A DNA stretch of 64,000 nt. Source: SG8-41 sp963802355. GTDB lineage: Bacteria; Pseudomonadota; Gammaproteobacteria; Burkholderiales; SG8-41. The notes under the pieces were generated by a model. It was given only the letters and a program-made list of their open reading frames with translations. It had not been told where the DNA came from and ran no database searches. Numbering within the stretch: position 1 is the stretch's first letter; every line of letters starts with the position of its first letter. Made by a program: the position numbers and the translations under genes. The stretch spans positions 37,890 to 101,889 of the forward strand of contig CAWDIV010000012.1 in assembly GCA_963802355.1 (NCBI GenBank), given 5' to 3'. Below are positions 24,203 to 33,662 of the stretch, piece by piece.

Positions 24203-27200
24203 GCTTCAATCTCAGCGATTGGGCGCTGCGGCATCGGCCGTTCATCGGCTTTACCGTCGTTCTGCTATTCGTTGCCGGGCTGTACGGGCTGCGCGTGCTC
24301 CACCAGCGCGAAGACCCCGATTTTTCGTTTCGCGTTATGGTCGTGCGCACGGCTTACCCGGGCGCGACGGCGCAGGAGGTCGCCCAGCAGGTCACGGATG
24401 TCCTGGAAAAAAAGCTGCAGGACATGTCGTCGCTCGACTACCTGAAGAGTTACTCCAAACCGGGAGAATCGGTCATCTATGTCTACCCGCGGCAGGATTT
24501 GCCAGCGCGCGAGCTTCCCGAGTTCTGGTACCAGGTTCGCAAGAAGGTCGGCGATATACGAGTCTACCTGCCACCCGGAGCAGCCGGGCCGTTCTTCAAC
24601 GATGAGTTTGGCGATACCTACAGCCTGCTCTATGCCATCTCCGGTGAGGGCCTCACCTACGCCGAGTTGAAGGACGTCGCCGATGACGTGCGCCAGCAGC
24701 TCCTCCGTTTGCCGAACGTGGAGAAGGTGGAGTTGATCGGCACACAGGACGAGCGGGTCTACGTCGAATTCTCCGAGGCGAAGCTCGCCACGCTCAAGCT
24801 CGATGCGCGGCAGGTCGCTGCTGCCCTTCAGGCGCAGAACTCGGTCGTGCCGGCCGGCATCGTCGATACCGACCGCGTGAATCTGCCGTTACGCGTGGAC
24901 GGAACCTTTCGCTCTGTTTCCGAAGTTTCGCAACTGCGCGTCCGGATCAATGGATCGACCTTTCGCCTGGCCGACATCGCAAACGTCCGGCGCGGCTACA
25001 TCGATCCCCCCGACACGAAGATGCGATTCAACAGCAGGGACGTCGTGGGGCTGGGAATCGTCGCTAACAAGCGCGCCGACATCATCAGGGTCGGCGAGGC
25101 GCTCGACCGCTCCGTGCGCACAATTGAGCAAGCGCTGCCCGTGGGCGTCGATATCGAGCGCGTCGCCAATCAGCCCAAGGTCATACGCGCGGCGATCGGG
25201 GAATTCACTCGGACGTTCGTCGAAGCGTTGAGCGTCGTACTGCTCGTCAGCTTTGCGAGCCTGGGGTTGCGCGCGGGGATGGTCGTAGCGCTAACAGTCC
25301 CGCTCGTGCTCGCCGGAACCTTTCTCGTCATGCTGGTTGGCGGCATCGAATTGCACCGGATATCGCTGGGTGCGCTGATTCTCTCGCTAGGCATCCTGGT
25401 CGATGACGCGATGATCGCCATCGAGATGATGTCGAGGAAGCTGCAGGAAGGCGTGGAGCGCATCCAGGCCGCGTCCTTCGCCTACACCGCAACCGCCATT
25501 CCCATGCTTACCGGCACGCTGATTTCGATCGCCGGCTTCCTGCCCGTCGGTCTCGCGCGCTCGCAGGCGGGCGAATACACCGAGACTATCTTCTGGATCA
25601 TGGCCATTTCGCTGCTTCTCTCCTGGGCCGGCGCCGTCATATTCACGCCTTACCTGGGATATCTCATTCTGCCGAACCGGCCGCATGGCAGCCACGACGT
25701 ATTCGCCACGCCGTTCTACAGCCGGCTGCGCCGCCTGATCGACTGGTGTGTCGCGCAGCGCAAGATCGTGATCGTCGCAACTTTGCTGCTCTTCGCTGTG
25801 GGAGTCGCGGCATTCACCAAGGTGCCCCGGCAGTTCTTTCCCCAGTCCAACCGCGCGGAGTTGCTGGTCGACCTGTGGCTGCCCGAAGGATCGAGCTTCG
25901 CGCAAACCGAGGAAATTGCGAAGCGGATGGAAGCGGTCCTGGCGGAGGATCCCGGCGTCGAGCATACGCGACTTACGTGGGCGCCGGGTCGCCGCGCTTC
26001 TTCCTGCTGCTCGTCCAGCACCTGACGACGGTCAATCTCTCCGAGATCGTCGTCATGACGAAGGACAACAAGACGCGCGAAGCGGTCAAGGCACGGCTCG
26101 AAGCGCGACTCGCGCACGACTTTCCGGAAGTGCGGGGCCGCGTACAGCGCCTCGCCGTGGGACCGCCGCTCGAGTATCCGGCTGAATTCCGAGTGCGCGG
26201 CCCCGACCTCGCGAAGGTTCGGGAGATCGCGGACAGCGTGGCCGCGGTGATGCGCAAGCATCCCGGTGCGGTGGACGTGAACGACGACTGGCGGGAGCGT
26301 ATTGCCGCGGTCCGCCTTTCTGTAGATCAGGATCGCGCGCGAGCGCTCGGCATCTCGACCGAATCCATCGCGACGGCGCTGCAGGCGCATGTTTCGGGAC
26401 TTTCCGTCGGGCAATACCGGGAGGGCAACAAGCTGATCCCGATCGTGTGGCGCGCGCGAGCCGGCCGAGCGGGGCCGGATCGATGCGATCGATCGGGTGT
26501 ACGTCAGGAACGCCAGCGGCGAATCCCTGCCGCTCGCGCAGCTGGTCCGGGCGCATACCGAGTTCGAAGACGGCGTGATCTGGCGGAGAGACCGCTTTCC
26601 CACGATTACCGTGCGTTGCGATACCGCGCCGGGGATCGAGGGTCCGGATCTCATGAACGAAATCGGCCGGGCCCTCGAGCCCATTCGAGCAAGCCTGCCC
26701 GCCGGCTACTTCATCGAACCGGGCGCAAGCCTCGAAGCAAGCGGGATCGCGCAGCGATCCATCTTCGTCTGGTTGCCGCTGGTAGCGGCCGTGACGCTTT
26801 TCCTGCTGATGGCGCAGCTGCAGAGCTTTCGCCGGACGATGCTTGTGTTCATCACCGCGCCCCTCGGCGTAATCGGAGCAGGGATCGCGCTCCTCATCGT
26901 TCAGGCTCCATTCGGGTTTGTCGCCCTGCTGGGTCTGATAGCGCTCGCCGGTCTCATCATGCGCAACACGGTCATCCTGGTCGATCAGATCGATCAGGAC
27001 GAAAGGAGCGGGCTGGACACCTGGACGGCGATCGTCGAGTCCACGGTGCGCCGTTTCAGACCCATCATGCTCACGGCGTCGGCCGCCGTGCTCGCGATGG
27101 TCCCGCTCGCGCGCAGCGATTTCTTCGGCCCGCAGGCAATCACGATCTTCGGCGGCCTCCTGGTCGCAACCGTGTTGACCATCCTCTTCGTTCCGGCGCT

Positions 27201-27354
27201 CTACGCGGCCTGGTTCCGGGTCGAGCGTCCGGCTGCGCCTGGAAGCGAGCGTGCGGTCGCGGTGGCCGGCCTTTCCTCCTCCGAAACCGGCCGCTTCCGC
27301 GCGCTCGCGTCCGCCCTTGCAAGGAGACTGTCATGGAAATCCGCGCGGTCCTAG
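24199..27354 (+). CDS. RND efflux pump, inner membrane permease, frameshifted
   Basis: A roughly 1050-residue HAE1/AcrB-like or heavy-metal-type RND permease in three frame segments: 24199 to about 25985, then to about 26460, then to 27354. Recognisable parts are the N-terminal HRPFIGFTVVLLFVAGLYGL, the charged membrane motif GILVDDAMIAIEMMSRKLQE in TM4, and the last helices FVALLGLIALAGLIMRNTVI and LVATVLTILFVPALYAAWFR. It would use the proton gradient to export drugs or lipophiles. Two indels break the frame; all segments are colinear and full length. Confidence 0.8.
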
Positions 27355-28780
27355 CGGGCGCGCTGGCCGTAGCGCTTGCCGGTTGCGCGAGCCCGGGCGG
27401 GACCCCGGTGAGCCTGCGTGCGCCGGGTGAGAAATGGGAGCACGCGGTGCAAGGTGCAGGCCTGGATCGTGACGCCGCTGACGCGGTGGTGGTGCCGGTT
27501 TCGACGATCGCGAATTGACGGCGTTGATCGAAGAGGCGTTTCGCGCAAATCCGAGCCTGCACGTCGCCGCCGAGCGGGTGCGCGAATCCCGCGCCAACGC
27601 AACGGTCGCCGCATCCGCGCTCTGGCCCACGATCAATGCGACCGGGTCGGGTGGACGGAGCAAGGATCTTTCAAGAATTCCGAAGCCACCGATACTCGAT
27701 ATCGCGCAAGTCGGCCTGTCATCCAGCTGGGAAGTGGATCTTTTCGGCGGCAGCCGCGCGGGGGCTGAGAGTGCGGAGGAGGCGGCTCTTGCGACGCGCG
27801 AACTGGAGCGCGCGGCATACGTCGCGCTAGCCGGCGAGGTCGCAAGCACGCTGTTTACGCAGCGCAGCCTGGTGGCGCAGCTCAGGACGCAGAAGGCCGC
27901 GACCGACGTGTCGCGGGAGGCTTTGCGCCTTGCCCGGGAGCGCTATCGCCGGGGACTGGCGACGCGGTTCGACGTCGATCGCGCCGAGTCGCTGACGAAG
28001 ACCCTCGAGGCGCAAATCCCGGCACTCGACGGCGAGATCAAGACTGTCGCCTACCGCCTCGCCATCCTGACCGGACGCCTGCCGTCCGGTGAATCCGCAA
28101 GCGAAGGAGCCTTGCCCGAAGCGCTTCCCGCGATCCCGGCGCTGCTGCCCTCGGAGTGGCTAGAGACACGCCCGGATCTGCGCGCCGCCCGTCACCGGGT
28201 CGAGTCGGCAAACGCATCGCTCTCCCAAAGTAAAGCCGCGTTTTTCCCGACATTTGTCCTCTCTGCCAGCGTCGGGCGGGAGCGGCTGGTATTCCAGGGC
28301 TTGCCGGCGCTGACCGGGAACATATTCGCGCTGGGCCTCGGCCTGATCCAGCCGATCTTCAACGCCGGGCGTATCCGCGCCCAGGCCGAGGCCGCCGACG
28401 CGCGTCTGGCGCAGGCCATTGCGAGCTACGACGGTTCACTGCTTCAAGCGGTGGAGGAGGTGGAAAGCGCTTACGTGGCCTTCGCGACTGCAGGGGCGCG
28501 CCGCGAGGACCTGGAGGCGGCAAGAGACGCGGCGCTGCGCGCACGCGATGCGGCGCGAGCGCTCTACGAGCGCGGGCTGACGGACTACGGGGCCTACCTG
28601 GATGCCCAACGCGTGCATCTCGCCGCCGAGCAGTCGCTCATTGATACGACCGCGCGCCGCGCGATTGCACTCGTGGCGCTCTACCGCGCTTTTGGCGGGG
28701 GCATCGAGATCGAAGGCGTTCGCGTTTCAGCAGCAGGTTTTGTGATCCGCGCGGCCGCGGTCGAGCCCTCGGTGCCATGA
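27333..28780 (+). CDS. Outer membrane efflux channel (NodT/OprM-like), frameshifted
   Basis: ATG 27333 overlaps the pump gene by 22 bases. It starts with a lipoprotein signal (LAVALAGCAS), loses frame near 27500, and continues in a second frame (LTALIEEAFRANPSLHVAAE) to 28780. The TolC-type pattern is clear: DLFGGSRAGAESAEEAALAT, LARERYRRGLATRFDVDRAE, FNAGRIRAQAEAADARLAQA and YERGLTDYGAYLDAQR. It supplies the outer membrane exit duct. It is the third gene of the TetR-controlled operon. Confidence 0.8.
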
Positions 28781-28846
28781 AGGGCGCGTCAACGCGAGTG
28801 CGTGGCTGGCGCGGCCGTGGAAGTACGCGAGGAGGCGATAAACCCC

Positions 28847-29683
28847 ATGCACGGACGTAGAGCACACGAGGCGAATCGACGGGAAACCGCCCTAGTCACG
28901 GGCGCATCGAGCGGGATCGGCCTGGAGCTCGCACGGGAGCTTGCGAAAAACGGCAATTCGCTGGTCGTAGTCTCGCGCGACCGCGACAAGCTCGCCGCGG
29001 TGGCTGCCCGGCTGCGGTCCGAATACGGCACTTCCGTCAGCGATTACGCGAGGGACTTGTCCGAGCCGGGCGCCGCTGAAGGACTTTGGGCGGATCTGTC
29101 GGGCGCCGGGATCACCGTGGGCATACTCGTCAACAACGCCGGCATCGGGGTTTACGGGGAGTTTCAGGACCAACCGGTCGAGGCGGTGAGCAGGATGCAG
29201 ATGGTCAACGTCCTGGCCCTCACGACCCTGACGCGCCTGGCGCTGCCGGGAATGCTCGCGCGCAGGCAGGGCCGGATTCTGAACGTGGCGTCGGTGGTCG
29301 GCTATCAGCCAGGAGGCCCTCGCATGGCCGTGTACTACGCCACCAAGGCGTACGTGCTGTCCTTCTCCAAAGGCCTCGCGCGGGAGCTCGACGGGACCGG
29401 AGTCACGGTCACGGCGCTGAGCCCGGGCGTGACGAAGTCGGCTTTCGAGGAGACGTCCGGCGCGAGCGCGACGCCTTTGTACAGGTTCGTTCCGAAAACG
29501 ACCGCGGAGGCCGTTGCGAGAGCCGGCTATCGCGCCATGATGCGCGGGCGCCGGGTCGTTATCCCGGGTCTGGTTGCCAAGCTTCTTTCTTTCGCTGGCG
29601 AGCTTCCGCCGCGAATCGTCGCGCTCGAAGTGAATCGTTGGTTACTGAGCCAGCGACGAACGGGGCCGACTGAAGGTCATTGA
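28847..29683 (+). CDS. SDR family oxidoreductase
   Basis: A 278-residue classical SDR counted from ATG 28847; a GTG at 28802 would add 15 residues. It has TGASSGIGLELAR near the start, the NNAG motif in LVNNAGIGVYG, catalytic Ser in NVASVVGYQ and YYATKAYVLSFSK with Tyr and Lys. Its DltE-like length and C-terminal helix suggest a membrane-associated reductase. It follows the efflux operon by 66 bases and may be its last member. Substrate unknown. Confidence 0.85.
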   Translation: MHGRRAHEANRRETALVTGASSGIGLELARELAKNGNSLVVVSRDRDKLAAVAARLRSEYGTSVSDYARDLSEPGAAEGLWADLSGAGITVGILVNNAGIGVYGEFQDQPVEAVSRMQMVNVLALTTLTRLALPGMLARRQGRILNVASVVGYQPGGPRMAVYYATKAYVLSFSKGLARELDGTGVTVTALSPGVTKSAFEETSGASATPLYRFVPKTTAEAVARAGYRAMMRGRRVVIPGLVAKLLSFAGELPPRIVALEVNRWLLSQRRTGPTEGH

Positions 29684-29695
29684 TAAGGAGATCGT

Positions 29696-29902
29696 ATGCA
29701 CTACTTGCTGCTGTACGACGTTGGCCCGGACTATCTACCGGCGACGGCTCCCGCCCATGACGACTTCGGTCAAATCCTCGACTCGGATGGAACGGTCTTG
29801 CTCTGCCTCCACGAGTGGGGCGCCCACGAGCATCTCTCCTTGAGGGGCGGCTTGTGGCTGCGCGACGCCCGATTGCGCACGCTGTTTCCATGGTGTGGCT
29901 AA
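29696..29902 (+). pseudogene. YciI/VOC chimeric remnant
   Basis: The 68-residue frame begins like a YCII-related protein (MHYLLLYDVGPDYL) but at once continues with a VOC-type tail (HDDFGQILDSDGTVLLCLHE, then WGAHEHLSL). No single family has this order in such a short protein, so a deletion seems to have joined the start of one gene to the end of the next. A good ribosome site (AAGGAG) precedes the start. Confidence 0.45.
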
Positions 29903-29944
29903 ACACAGGCTTTTACTGGCTCAATCACTGAAAGGAGAATCACG

Positions 29945-30355
29945 ATGAAATCCGTTACCACGTACCTCCACTTCAACGGCAACTGCCGCGAAGCGATGCA
30001 GTTCTACCAGAAGTGCCTCGGCTCTGAGATTCAGATAACCCCCGTCATGGATGCGCAGGGCAAGCCTTCCACCAAAGCGGGCGCACGAATCATGCACAGC
30101 CAGTTGCTGCGCGACGGACAGCCACTACTCCAGGCGTCCGACGACCAGTCCGGCAGCCCCCTGGAGTCCGGCAACAATTTCCAGGTTGCCGTCGATTGCG
30201 AGTCGGTGGAGGAAATCGACCGCCTATTTGCGGCACTGAACCAGGGCGGAAAAGTGCGATTTCCCCTCGGGAACGCGCCCTGGGGCGCCCGTTTCGGGAT
30301 GCTGACCGACAAGTTTGGTATCCAGTGGCTACTGAACTGCTATCTCCCAAAATGA
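29945..30355 (+). CDS. VOC (PhnB-like) protein
   Basis: A complete 136-residue PhnB/glyoxalase-like protein: TTYLHFNGNCREAMQFYQKC, LGSEIQITPVMDAQG, IMHSQLLRDGQPLLQASD and the usual end WGARFGMLTDKFGIQWLLN. GAAAGGAG precedes the start. The exact reaction is unknown; homologues bind small substrates in a two-subunit barrel. It is the intact counterpart of the frameshifted gene at 4791-5207. Confidence 0.85.
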   Translation: MKSVTTYLHFNGNCREAMQFYQKCLGSEIQITPVMDAQGKPSTKAGARIMHSQLLRDGQPLLQASDDQSGSPLESGNNFQVAVDCESVEEIDRLFAALNQGGKVRFPLGNAPWGARFGMLTDKFGIQWLLNCYLPK

Positions 30356-30366
30356 AGGAGTAAGCC

Positions 30367-30511
30367 ATGGCAACCCACAAAAGCGCTGCGACAGAAAGTC
30401 GCGCACACCGGTTTCGCACGCGAAGTCACGGTGCCACCAGAACTGCGCAAGGTGCTCGCGGCCAACCCCAAAGCCAAGCGTGAGCACGCGAAGAACAAAC
30501 ACCAGCACTGA
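30367..30511 (+). pseudogene. YdeI/OmdA-like protein, terminal remnant
   Basis: ATG 30367 opens MATHKSAATESRA but a different frame gives the sensible end: FAREVTVPPELRKVLAANPK followed by AKREHAKNKHQH and TGA at 30509. The EVTVPPEL..AL..NP.A segment belongs to YdeI/OmpD-associated proteins of about 150-190 residues. Only about 48 codons remain, so the gene has lost its body. Confidence 0.4.
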
Positions 30512-30556
30512 AGGACGCGAGGGTGTTATGACGGAGAAGCTTCATGGAGAGTGGAC

Positions 30557-31729
30557 ATGACAGCACCCAAGGCTATCGTCATTGGCGGCGGCATCGGTGG
30601 CCTGGCGGCAGCGGTGGCGCTGAGCAAGGTTGGCATGGCCGTAGCGGTCTTCGAACGCGCCCCCGCAATCCGTGAGGTCGGCGCCGGTCTGTCCCTGTGG
30701 TCCAATGCCGTCACTGCCTTGCGGCGGTTGGGATTCGAGTCACGCATCACAGAACTCGGGTCGCCTGTGGAACGGATGCAGATCGTCACTGCCTCTGGCC
30801 AAGTGCTCAGCGACCTGACGATTGAGGAACTGAGCCGGAAGGCTGGCGCTCCCTCGCTGTGCGTTCATCGGGCCGATCTGCGGCGCATGCTCGCCGAGGC
30901 CTTGGAGCTCAGCGTAATCCGGACGAATGCCACGTGCGTCGGTTTCGAACAGCACAGCGACGTTGTCACCGCACGGTTTGCGGACGGCCGGTCAGAATCG
31001 GGCGATCTACTGCTCGGGGCTGATGGGATTCAGTCGGCTATTCGAGCCCAACTGTTCGGCCCGTCGGAGCCACGGTATGCCGGTTACACCTGTTGGCGCG
31101 GGATCGCCCATGTTCAGCATCCAGACCTACCGCTTGGTCTGTCATTGTTCGCAGTGGGCCGCGGAACCCAGGTGGGTTTGTTCCATTGCGGTCCGGGCCG
31201 AATCTACTGGTTTGTGACCCAGAACGCCCCGGCAGGCATAGCGGATCCTCCGGGTGGGCACAAACGTGCGGTTCTCACAGCTTTCACGGGATGGCATCCT
31301 ATGTTCCGCGCGGTTATCGAGGCGACGGAGGAGGCGGCCATCTTGAAGAACGACATCATTGACCGGCCGCCGATCCGCATTTGGGGCGTAGGGAGACTGA
31401 CCTTGCTCGGAGATGCGGCCCATCCAACCACGCCGAATCTGGGTCAAGGGGCCTGCCAAGCCTTGGAGGATGCGGTTGTGCTTGCTGACTGCTTGCGCCG
31501 GGCTGACGGTGTGATCTCCGGCTTACGTTCCTATGAAGAACACCGTCGGAGGCGAACGGCCTTCGTGACCGCGCAGTCTTGGTCTTTGGGGAAGGTGTTC
31601 CAATGGCAAAATCCGATCGCGATATGGTTGCGCAACCGGAGTTTCCGCACAAAGTGGGGACATCGGCAAAGTCTTAAGCTATTTGAGAAATTGGCGACCT
31701 ACAAGGTGCCACAACTGCGGGGAGCCTAA
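30557..31729 (+). CDS. FAD-dependent monooxygenase
   Basis: A 390-residue flavoprotein of the UbiH/salicylate hydroxylase type. The FAD-binding GxGxxG is in AIVIGGGIGGLAAAVALSKV, the middle DG motif in LLLGADGIQSAIR, and the second FAD motif in LTLLGDAAHPTTPNLGQGAC. GGAGAG precedes ATG 30557. It would hydroxylate a small aromatic or similar substrate with NAD(P)H and oxygen. Its TAA lies inside GCCTAAC, the left core of an attC-like site. Confidence 0.85.
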   Translation: MTAPKAIVIGGGIGGLAAAVALSKVGMAVAVFERAPAIREVGAGLSLWSNAVTALRRLGFESRITELGSPVERMQIVTASGQVLSDLTIEELSRKAGAPSLCVHRADLRRMLAEALELSVIRTNATCVGFEQHSDVVTARFADGRSESGDLLLGADGIQSAIRAQLFGPSEPRYAGYTCWRGIAHVQHPDLPLGLSLFAVGRGTQVGLFHCGPGRIYWFVTQNAPAGIADPPGGHKRAVLTAFTGWHPMFRAVIEATEEAAILKNDIIDRPPIRIWGVGRLTLLGDAAHPTTPNLGQGACQALEDAVVLADCLRRADGVISGLRSYEEHRRRRTAFVTAQSWSLGKVFQWQNPIAIWLRNRSFRTKWGHRQSLKLFEKLATYKVPQLRGA

Positions 31730-31787
31730 CACACGGCTGGAGCGGGACGCTCACTTCGTTGGCGCCCCTCAGCCGTAACGTTTAGGC
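31724..31787 (+). other. attC-like integron recombination site D
   Basis: Left core GCCTAAC (31724-31730) overlaps the monooxygenase stop; right core CGTTTAGGC (31779-31787). The arms CGGCTGGAGCGGGACGC and GGCGCCCCTCAGCCG pair with an extra base on one side. The site is 64 bases long, in the normal attC size range. The right core shares the extra T with site A at 11235-11321. Confidence 0.7.
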
Positions 31788-31798
31788 AGCGTGCGAGG

Positions 31799-32350
31799 AT
31801 GGTTGACATTGTCACTCCAGGGGTCCTTATGGCGAAAGATGGCTCGCGCATCCGTAAGTCCAACCCGACCTCCAAACCTCAGACTGCGGTCGCGACCGCA
31901 CGTGTCACGAACATAGTCCGGCCACCCGAGCTCGAGCGTCTCCAAGTGTTCATCGGTCGGTGGATCACTGAGGGGGAGACCGTTGGGAGCACCGAAGCTC
32001 CGCCCATGACGATCGTTGCCAGCGACGTGTACCAGTGGCTGCCGGGCGGTCATTTCGTGATGCACCCTGCATACGGCCGCATCGGCCCGACTGGAGTCGG
32101 AGGGCTCGAGGTTATCGGCTATGACTCGTCAACGGGCCAGTACGCCACCCACTTCTTCGACAGCCAGGGAAACACATTCAGACAAACGTTGTCGCAGCGG
32201 GACGGCACCTGGACCTGGCAAGATGAGCACGCGCGCTGCACTGCGGTGTTCACAGACGGGGGCAAGACGCTGACGGCCCACCACGAGCGCTCCGACGACG
32301 GGGTCCACTGGGTACCATCGATGACGGTAACACTGCGGAAGTTCGACTAG
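31799..32350 (+). CDS. DUF1579-like protein
   Basis: A 183-residue protein (or 173 from ATG 31829). FIGRWITEGETVGSTEAPPM, VASDVYQWLPGGHFVMHPAY and VIGYDSSTGQYATHFFDSQG match the DUF1579/heme-binding-like beta-barrel family. No signal peptide is visible. It begins 11 bases after the right core of an attC-like site, the spacing typical for the next gene in a cassette array. Function unknown. Confidence 0.75.
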   Translation: MVDIVTPGVLMAKDGSRIRKSNPTSKPQTAVATARVTNIVRPPELERLQVFIGRWITEGETVGSTEAPPMTIVASDVYQWLPGGHFVMHPAYGRIGPTGVGGLEVIGYDSSTGQYATHFFDSQGNTFRQTLSQRDGTWTWQDEHARCTAVFTDGGKTLTAHHERSDDGVHWVPSMTVTLRKFD

Positions 32351-32387
32351 ACCTAGGCACGAGTCTCTCTGCGTCTCTCCGCACGCT

Positions 32388-32410
32388 GCCTAACCAGCGC
32401 ATGAAGCTTG
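32388..32410 (+). other. Possible truncated attC-like left half
   Basis: GCCTAAC at 32388-32394 is followed by CAGCGCATGAAGC, a sequence style common in attC left arms, but no matching right arm or GTTRRRY core follows. It comes 38 bases after the DUF1579-like gene. It may be half of a broken site. Confidence 0.25.
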
Positions 32411-32447
32411 CAGATATGAGACTTCAATATGTCTAAGGAGGCTATGT

Positions 32448-32933
32448 ATGAATAGCAATGCGCTATTTGGCCTCAGCATTCTGATGAGCTTTATTGCTTT
32501 CGGCATCGTCACGAAGCTGTACATCTGGCCGCGACTCCGGGTCATGCGCCGCGTGGACGCCCTCATTCCATTGGTGGTTCCTCACACATTCCGGTTCATC
32601 GGGCTCAGCTTTCTGATCCCCGGGGTCGTATCCCCCTCGCTTCCGTCGGCATTCGCTGTTCCGGCTGCGTATGGCGATCTGGTTGCGGCCATCCTTGCAG
32701 TCGTCGCGACGTTGGCGCTTTCCGCTCGCGCATCCTGGGCCGTCCTGATCGTCTGGGTGTTCAACGTGTGGGGCACGATCGACCTCTTGCATGCAATCTA
32801 CCAAGGCCAGATCGGCGTGCGCGTCGGCCCTGAATTGCTGGGAGCGGCGTTTTACATCCCGACAGTCGTTGTCCCAGCGCTTCTCGTTACGCACGGGCTG
32901 ATTTTCTGGCTACTGCTGCGGTCAAAGGAATAG
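32448..32933 (+). CDS. Conserved-looking membrane protein
   Basis: A 161-residue protein with four to five hydrophobic helices (for example LFGLSILMSFIAFGIVTKLY, GDLVAAILAVVATLALSA and TVVVPALLVTHGLIFWLLLR), starting behind AAGGAGG. I do not recognise a named family. It sits between cassette-like genes and gene remnants, so it may itself be accessory cargo. Confidence 0.65.
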   Translation: MNSNALFGLSILMSFIAFGIVTKLYIWPRLRVMRRVDALIPLVVPHTFRFIGLSFLIPGVVSPSLPSAFAVPAAYGDLVAAILAVVATLALSARASWAVLIVWVFNVWGTIDLLHAIYQGQIGVRVGPELLGAAFYIPTVVVPALLVTHGLIFWLLLRSKE

Positions 32934-33125
32934 GGCGGCGCACTAATCATGGTGCGAGCTGCTGCCCGACGGCCACATTTGGGAGGCGATGTGGATGGAC
33001 CCCGCAGCAATCCCCTCGGGCGACCCGAAAAAAATGAGGGTGGCAGCACGTTGCCAAAATGCTCAAGGCTGAATACTGCAGCGCATAACATGGCGCTCAC
33101 AAGAGGGACGATCGCTATCGCGCCC

Positions 33126-33157
33126 GCCCCTTAGCCCTTACGTTCCGCATAAGGGGC
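33126..33157. repeat. Inverted repeat (hairpin)
   Basis: GCCCCTTA (33126-33133) and TAAGGGGC (33150-33157) form a perfect 8-bp stem with a 16-base loop. It lies eight bases before the start of an epimerase remnant. There is no T-run, so a terminator is unlikely. Confidence 0.4.
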
Positions 33158-33568
33158 AATCGCGATGAGAGTATTTGTTGCAGGCAGCACTGGGGTGGTC
33201 GGCAAGACCCTTGTTCCGCTTCTGCTGGAGAGTGCACATGACGTGGTGGCCCTAGTTCGCACTCCCCAACGCCAAGGCCAAGCGAGAGTTCGGGTGGGAG
33301 CCGATCTATCCGAGCTGGCGGCGTGGTTTCGTTGAAGGGCTTGGCTAACCGCATGCGATGTGATTTGGCTAACGACACTGCCGCCGCTCAGATACCGCTC
33401 GCGCAGGGCCGCTTCGCCTTTGCTGGTGATTCTGACGTCAAACGCTAAGCCATTAGCCTGTAACTCGGCGTAGGCTCTCTCAAAACCACGAGGGGCAGGA
33501 GCACCGCCGTGGCTGGCTCGATGAAGCAGTCCAAGCAGCGCCCATGCTTCGTCCGATAGCAGAATCAT
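33131..33568 (-). CDS. Small winged-helix-like protein with run-on tail
   Basis: The first 68 residues (MILLSDEAWALLGLLHRASH, GFERAYAELQANGLAFD, ITSKGEAALRERYLSG) form a compact helical domain also found in the 63-residue protein at 52637-52828. The remaining frame to 33131 runs antisense through the epimerase remnant and looks like read-through caused by a rearrangement. The domain's ...LT..GRAAL... pattern resembles a small winged helix, but no function is known. Confidence 0.5.
   Translation of the reverse strand: MILLSDEAWALLGLLHRASHGGAPAPRGFERAYAELQANGLAFDVRITSKGEAALRERYLSGGSVVSQITSHAVSQALQRNHAASSDRSAPTRTLAWPWRWGVRTRATTSCALSSRSGTRVLPTTPVLPATNTLIAIAPYAERKG
33165..33348 (+). pseudogene. 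NAD-dependent epimerase, internal deletion
   Basis: The frame from ATG 33165 encodes the standard start MRVFVAGSTGVVGKTLVPLL with the nucleotide-binding loop and continues to about LVRTP. Then, in another frame, comes the usual C-terminal end NAKAKREFGWEPIYPSWRRG and FVEGLG before TAA. A normal member has about 300 residues, so roughly 240 codons from the middle are missing while both ends remain. Confidence 0.7.
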
Positions 33569-33662
33569 GGTGAAGCCTCCGTGCTCTTAGAGCCCGTATC
33601 AAAATGAACGATACGGACCCTGACGTAGGGGAATATCCCCTCATTTTGTTACCACTCTTAGG

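Noticed and set aside
33126..33157. Rho-independent terminator
   Set aside because: The 8-bp stem has a 16-base loop and no T-run on either strand.
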